From positions 4,277,001 to 4,341,000 of the forward strand of contig NZ_CP012673.1 in NCBI RefSeq assembly GCF_002950945.1: DNA of 64,000 nucleotides. Reading direction: 5' to 3'. Positions 58,487 to 64,000 of the stretch are shown here, piece by piece. The DNA is from Sorangium cellulosum (GTDB taxonomy: Bacteria; Myxococcota_A; Polyangia; Polyangiales; Polyangiaceae). The notes under the pieces are model-generated. The model searched no databases. It saw nothing but the letters and a program-made list of their open reading frames with translations, and was not told the origin of the DNA. Position numbers and translations under genes: made by a program. Within the stretch, counting starts at the first letter, position 1; every line of letters begins with the position of its first letter.

Positions 58487-59419
58487 ATGGCGCAGTGCAT
58501 GAGTCAGCCCCGCTCGATCGTCCCAGGCGCTACGTATCTGCTCACGCGCCGCGTCCTGCGCCGCCACCTGCTGCTGCGTCCCGATGCCGCCATCACCCAG
58601 CTCGTGCTTTACTCGCTTGCCGTGTCAGCGCGTCGTTTTGGCATTCAGGTACACGCGCTGTGCGTAATGTCCACCCACCTTCACCTTGTCATAACCGATA
58701 TCAAGGGAGAGCTGCCATTATTCCTGCAGATCTTTCATCGGCTCGTTGCGCTCGGAACGAAAGTGTTGCGTGCGTGGGACGGGCCGATGTGGGATCACGA
58801 GCAGACCAGTGTGGTGCGTCTAATGACGCCCGAGGCCGTGGTGGAAAAAATAGCGTACACGCTGGCCAACCCGGTGGCGGCAGGCCTGGTCAGGCGTGGG
58901 CGCGACTGGCCAGGTGCGAAGGTGCTCGTCGACGAGTTAGGCCGCGGCACCCTGCGCGCCGAGCGTCCGGCCGTCTACTTTAACCCGGCCAACCCGCGGT
59001 GGCCCGACGAGGCCACCCTCCCCTTGGCGTTACCGCCGGGCGTCACCCCGGACACCGCCGACGGCTTTCGCCGAGCCGTCGACGCGGAGCTCGAGCGGCA
59101 GGAGGCGCAGGCTTACGCCGAGGTGCAGCAGCGTGGCTATGATGTCCTCGGTGCCGAGCGCGCGCGCGAGGTCTCGCCTTATGAGCGCGCAACGAGCAGT
59201 GAGCCGGTGCGTGCTCGCAACCCCACGTTTGCGGTGGGCCGGAAGCAGCCGGGGGCTTGGGAGCGCGCGGCTACTGCGGTACGTGCATTTCGTGCTGCAT
59301 ACCGGGATGCACTCGTCCATTGGCGTCTCGGTATGCGCGACGTGGTTTTTCCTGCGGGAACATGGTGTATGCGTGTGCTGCACGCCGCCTCTATCGAGAC
59401 TTGCGTGCGCATCGTCTAG
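58487..59419 (+). CDS. REP-associated Y1 tyrosine transposase (TnpA-REP/RAYT family)
   Basis: About 310 residues. ATG 58487 or 58499 is possible; neither has a good ribosome site. The Y1/HUH fold shows TYLLTRRV at the start, the divalent-metal motif HLH in STHLHLVIT, and the catalytic Tyr region EKIAYTLANPVAAGLV. In IS200-type enzymes this Tyr forms the covalent link to DNA. The C-terminal 130 residues are an extra basic tail, making it longer than E. coli TnpA-REP (about 165) but of a size seen in myxobacteria. Such single-gene elements are domesticated and move or maintain REP palindromes. Composition is less GC-biased than the neighbours, and it lies between two repeat islands. Confidence 0.82.
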   Translation: MAQCMSQPRSIVPGATYLLTRRVLRRHLLLRPDAAITQLVLYSLAVSARRFGIQVHALCVMSTHLHLVITDIKGELPLFLQIFHRLVALGTKVLRAWDGPMWDHEQTSVVRLMTPEAVVEKIAYTLANPVAAGLVRRGRDWPGAKVLVDELGRGTLRAERPAVYFNPANPRWPDEATLPLALPPGVTPDTADGFRRAVDAELERQEAQAYAEVQQRGYDVLGAERAREVSPYERATSSEPVRARNPTFAVGRKQPGAWERAATAVRAFRAAYRDALVHWRLGMRDVVFPAGTWCMRVLHAASIETCVRIV

Positions 59420-60386
59420 GTGGATCAAGACACCGGCTCTACGAGGGGGGCGGTTCGGACTGGCCTCCGTCCCGGCTCTACCGGATGACGGGAGCGCGTT
59501 CGCGCGGTCAGCTGCGTCTGAGGGCTACATTGTTGGTGACTTCGGGTTGAGCGGTGAGGGGTGATGGGAGGTCCCCTTCCACGACGTCACGTACCCGGTG
59601 GTCGTCCTGCCTTCCTGGGTACCCTGAGTCAGGCTTGAGGCTAGACGGTGTCCTGAGTTTCCTGAATGAGGTCCATGATTCCCTGGCTGTTGACCTGGTG
59701 AACTGGCGGGGTCACGCGATGCCGAACAACCTGGGCAGGTGCTCGGCGTTGTGGCGCCCGGTTCGGGTAGCGAGTGACCACAGGGTCTGCCTCCTTGACC
59801 TGGTCGGGTTGCCCCTTCATCTGACGAGGGCGGGTCGCCCGTCGGGCAACCTGGGTCCGTTCGCCCCTGGTCGCTCCCCTCGGCGGGTCGCCTGCTTGAC
59901 GTAGGCTGGCTCCGCACCAGACGACCTAGCGATGACGGAAACCAGCAACACGACCTACCGGAGGTCAGCGTTGAGCCTGATTGTGAATGAGCTCACAAAA
60001 ACCGTGTTCATCCCCGTCCATGCTGGGGATCCAGGAGGTTCGCGACACTCTCCTCGGGGCGAGATGCGTCGCCGAACTGTTCGGCCATCGCCCCCGGCTC
60101 GAACTCGCTGCTCCAAACCCCGTCCTCTACCGCGTCGGCCGCCCGACGGACAGCTCGCGCCGGTTGCGCGGGCGCGCTTGCACCACCTTCATCGCCCAAC
60201 CAGAGCTGTGCTCTTCCGTCATCAAATGCGCGACATCACGCCGCACCAGAGGACGCTCCGGCGAGTGCCCGCGGCTGCCGCTCAGGTAACCAGCTCATCT
60301 CGCCGCGGTTGGCACGCTTGCTGCTCGGTCTTGCTGCTCGGTAGAGATGGACGGTTCAAAGGTGAATGAGGAACAGGAGAGACCAC
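59420..60386. other. 967-bp intergenic region with degenerate repeat words (island 4)
   Basis: Between 59600 and 59890 words like CCTGGTCGGGTTGCC, CAACCTGGGCAGG and CAACCTGGGTCCG recur; they are degenerate versions of the island 1 unit, found in both orientations. No gene is supported here. The last 20 bp carry AGGAGA, the ribosome site of the phosphatase gene. The part 59891-60360 shows nothing I can identify. Confidence 0.55.
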
Positions 60387-61271
60387 ATGACAGCGACGAC
60401 ACTTGAAGCTGATAACATCACCGTGAGGGCCTGCGGAGTCACCGACGTTGGGCGGGTCCGGAAGAACAACGAGGACACGCTCCTCATCGCGCATCTCTCA
60501 TCGGTCGCCAAGACCGCGCCGCCTGCCCATGCGGTCACCTTCGAGGCCGCCTATCCCGTCCTGCTCGCCGTCTCCGATGGCATGGGCGGGGCGGCGGCGG
60601 GCGAGATCGCGAGCGCCCTCGTGGTCGAGTCGCTCCGGCGGGCGATGGCTACTGCACGCGGCAACTGGGACGACGCAACCCGGGTGGCCGTGGAGCGCGC
60701 GAACCGCGAGGTGTGGCAAGCCTCGCATCAACCGGGTCGCCATGGCATGGGGGCGACGCTCACGGCAGTCTGCGTGCACGGCCCGGAGGCGCACATCGCG
60801 GAGGTGGGCGATTCGCGTGCCTATCTGATCCGGAGCGGGCACATCCGCCAGATCACCCACGACCAAAGCTTCGTACAGGTCCTCCTCGACGCCGGTATGA
60901 TCCAGCCGGAGGACGCGGAGCAGCACCCCATGAGGAGCATGCTCCTGCAGGCGATGGGCCTGGACCCAGACGTGAAGGCCAGCGTTGCGCGGCTCGAACT
61001 GCGCCGCAATGATCGCCTCCTGCTTTGCTCGGACGGGCTCTCGAACAAGCTCTCGGCTGATGACATGCTCGCCGTGATCGAGCAGGGGCCTTCGCTTGAA
61101 GCGGCTTGCGAGCGGCTCATAGCGCTCGCCAATCAACGTGGTGGGGAGGACAACATCACGGCCATCGTCGCCGAGCTCAACGGCGAGGGGCTCATGCCGC
61201 CGATGAGGGGCGAGAAGGTGACGCAGACGCTCCACACGGTCACGGAGTTCGAGCCGCCGAAGAAGCTTTGA
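60387..61271 (+). CDS. PP2C-family Ser/Thr protein phosphatase
   Basis: 294 residues, cytosolic, no membrane helix. AGGAGA is at good distance from ATG 60387. The metal-binding and catalytic motifs of PPM phosphatases are complete: TDVGRVRKNNED, AVSDGMGGAAAGEIAS, GMGATLTAV, VGDSRAYLIRSG, ITHDQSFVQ, SDGLSN and GGEDNITAIV. It should remove phosphate from Ser/Thr residues and may oppose the kinases found elsewhere in the window, although none is adjacent. A proline/lysine ending (TEFEPPKKL) follows a short Met-rich linker. Repeat island 3 starts about 150 bp after the stop. Confidence 0.93.
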   Translation: MTATTLEADNITVRACGVTDVGRVRKNNEDTLLIAHLSSVAKTAPPAHAVTFEAAYPVLLAVSDGMGGAAAGEIASALVVESLRRAMATARGNWDDATRVAVERANREVWQASHQPGRHGMGATLTAVCVHGPEAHIAEVGDSRAYLIRSGHIRQITHDQSFVQVLLDAGMIQPEDAEQHPMRSMLLQAMGLDPDVKASVARLELRRNDRLLLCSDGLSNKLSADDMLAVIEQGPSLEAACERLIALANQRGGEDNITAIVAELNGEGLMPPMRGEKVTQTLHTVTEFEPPKKL

Positions 61272-61424
61272 GGTCCGCGCTCCACGCACGCGTGTTCCGC
61301 CGAGGCGACCATCAGGAAGTTCGGCAAAGTCCGTATAGTCGGCGCCATCAGCGAAATCGACCGTTGTAGACGGAACACGGGCTACGGTGGCCCGGCTGCT
61401 TGAAAATCCAGGTCCGGGGGGGTT

Positions 61425-61715
61425 AGAACGCAACTACGGTGCGTGTGGGGGGGGGGGAGGGCAGTCAGAACGCCGCCAGAAGGCCAGCACGCAACCACGG
61501 TGCGGTGGGTTTTTTTGACGGTGCGGTGGGTTTTTTTGGTTTTGGGGTTCGGGTGGGTGGGAGGCCGACGGGTGTAGGCGGCGGTTAGAACGCAACCACG
61601 GTGCAGGTGCGGTGCGGTGGGTACGGTGCGGTGGCGGTAAGAACGCAACCACGGTGTGGATGTCTGGGATGTCTACGGTGCAGGTAGGCTCGGGCTCGAT
61701 CACGGTGCGGCAGGG
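61425..61715. repeat. intergenic repeat island 3 (CGCAACCACGGTGCGG words)
   Basis: CGCAACCACGGTG occurs three times plus one CGCAACTACGGTG; ACGGTGCGGTGGG-type text fills the spacers, and GACGGTGCGGTGGG with a run of seven T occurs next to a second copy (61499-61536). The core is the reverse complement of the island 2 word. No gene lies inside; the region up to 61961 shows nothing else. Confidence 0.82.
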
Positions 61716-61961
61716 CTCGCTGGGCTCACCGCGCCGTCGTGGACGGATCTTTCCCGCCGTCGCGCCGGTCGACCGAGCCGTCGACCCCTGCCCGCCGATG
61801 CGCAACGGCCTCGCAACGGCCTGGCGCGTTCAGCGTCACCGCGCGATTCCCCTACCAGACCTCACGGCCTCCCCCGAGCGCGTGCCCAGACGGGACCTTA
61901 CAGGGCTCGCGCGCGCCCGTTCACGTGTGCTACGGGCGGACTGTACGACAGGAGAGCCCCG

Positions 61962-62777
61962 ATGATGTCACGTCCCTACCGCGGCGTTGCCTTCGACTTG
62001 GACGGGACCCTGCTCCGGTCCGACCACTCGATCTCCGCGGAGATGCGGTCCCTGTGCTCGGCGTTGGCTGCCCAGGGGGTCTTGCTCACGCTGATCAGCT
62101 CGCGACCACCCCGCTCCGTGGAGCAGATCGCCCATGCCCTGGGCATCGAAGGCCCCTGGGCGGCTCTGAACGGCGCCCTCGTCGTCGGCGCCGGCGGCAC
62201 GCTGCTCGACCGCTCGCCGCTGCCCGAGCGCGCCGTCCAGCACATCCTGGAGCGCCACGGACGCGACGATGGCATCAGCGTGAACCTCTATTCCGGGTTC
62301 GACTGGCTCGTTCACGCCATGGACCGGCGCATCGCGGCCGAGGCCGAGATCGTGGGCTTCCTGCCCTCGATCGACCCCGGATTCGCGAGCCGTCCCGTCG
62401 CCGAGAAGATCCTGCTCATCACCGACGTGGATCGCCGCGCCGGCGCGCGGCTCGCCCAGGAGATCGCGGCGCTCGACAAGGGCATCGCGGTTGCGCGCTC
62501 GAAGGAGAATTACATCGAGATCACGCGCAGCGAGATCGACAAAGGTCGCGCGCTCTCGTTCATCGCCGCTTCCCGGGGCCTGTCGCCCCGGGACATGGTG
62601 GCGGCCGGCGATGGCGAGAACGATATTCCCATGTTGAACGCATGCGGCCTGCCGATCGCGATGGGACACAGCCCGCAGTCGCTCAGGCAGGTGGCCGAGC
62701 TCATCGTCGGCAGCAACGACGACGACTCCCTCACCGAGGCCATCGGTCGTGCCTTCGGTGTGACCTTGCCTCGCTGA
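61962..62777 (+). CDS. Cof-type HAD phosphatase
   Basis: About 271 residues. GGAGAG precedes tandem ATGs at 61962 and 61965. HAD motif I FDLDGTLL, motif II TLISSRPPRS, the cap domain of type IIB, and motif IV VAAGDGENDIPML near residue 216 are all intact. The Cof/YidA subfamily dephosphorylates sugar phosphates, FMN and similar small metabolites. Substrate unknown. The gene is isolated. Confidence 0.9.
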   Translation: MMSRPYRGVAFDLDGTLLRSDHSISAEMRSLCSALAAQGVLLTLISSRPPRSVEQIAHALGIEGPWAALNGALVVGAGGTLLDRSPLPERAVQHILERHGRDDGISVNLYSGFDWLVHAMDRRIAAEAEIVGFLPSIDPGFASRPVAEKILLITDVDRRAGARLAQEIAALDKGIAVARSKENYIEITRSEIDKGRALSFIAASRGLSPRDMVAAGDGENDIPMLNACGLPIAMGHSPQSLRQVAELIVGSNDDDSLTEAIGRAFGVTLPR

Positions 62778-63058
62778 TGTCCGTCGAACGGAGGCGGATC
62801 CTCGGCCAGGCCATCTGTACCCCAGGGTCGCCTCGCGACCGCGCCCCTCAGCAGGCACGGATACGCCGTGGTCTCGCGGTCGGCCCAGCGAGGTCGATGT
62901 CGGCGGATCCTCGGCATAGCCCGGCGCGTGCACTGTAGGTGTTCCTTCGATGCAAGCATCGTTTCTCGTCCCTCGCAGCCGTCGCATCGCAGCGCGCGAT
63001 CCGCGCTCGTGACGCCGCTTCTGGTATCCAAGAAGCTTCGCGTTCAGGAGGTCCGTTC

Positions 63059-64000
<942 letters not shown>

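Noticed and set aside
61499..61536. Two runs of seven T as intrinsic terminators
   Set aside because: Neither run follows a convincing stem; they belong to a duplicated segment inside repeat island 3.

Overview
The window reads as a chromosomal segment of a large-genome, very GC-rich myxobacterium, most likely of the Polyangiaceae/Sorangium group. The signs are two secreted metalloproteases ending in MYXO-CTERM-like Cys-Gly-Cys/helix/Arg tails, Ser/Thr kinases with long low-complexity tails, lipoproteins with Gly-Gly linkers, a REP-associated transposase, and strong G/C preference at third codon positions. I saw no rRNA, tRNA, CRISPR array or replication origin.

Layout. 1-5514: end of a Fis-type regulator, UDP-glucose dehydrogenase, L,D-transpeptidase lipoprotein, CDP-alcohol phosphatidyltransferase and a Uma2 nuclease. 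5780-10987: secreted M36-type protease convergent with a Ser/Thr kinase whose frame is broken at a G7 tract. 11076-15815: an AT-richer accessory patch of gene remnants, a GNAT acetyltransferase and an alpha/beta hydrolase, with three same-strand attC-like sites (an integrase-less cassette cluster). 15891-19076: lipoprotein with fourteen RCC1 repeats. 19121-20137: debris (kinase N-terminus, transposase tail, erythromycin-esterase fragment). 20548-31287: Lhr helicase, a divergent MerR/GyrI-like pair and an RND efflux operon. 31352-35556: DUF423 protein, an uncharacterised membrane/coiled-coil protein, and EpmA with a translationally coupled partner. 35746-46632: second M36-like protease, a 125-bp imperfect palindrome, PgsA, TPR/AIM24-like protein, HisA, PEGA-like protein, a second kinase and a sulfatase-modifying-factor-like lipoprotein. 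46633-53759: hybrid sensor kinase, RsbR-like PAS/STAS protein, a two-gene SIR2 + HAM1-like module, YdcF/SanA-like protein and an aldo/keto reductase. 53794-64000: HAD phosphatases, penicillin-acylase-family lipoprotein, REP-type transposase and PP2C phosphatase, separated by intergenic repeat islands that share a CGCAACC core.

How the genes work together. Two kinases and a PP2C phosphatase could serve reversible Ser/Thr phosphorylation, and the hybrid kinase and STAS protein add two-component and partner-switch signalling. The envelope/secretion set (Ugd, YkuD, PgsA, proteases, acylase, RND pump) suits a predatory soil bacterium.

The strongest candidate for a new system is 50309-51704: a SIR2-like putative NADase followed 4 bp later by a HAM1-like protein whose catalytic Asp is His. 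This recalls the KomB/KomC core of the Kongming anti-phage system but has no adenosine deaminase nearby. The attC-like cluster is the second candidate.
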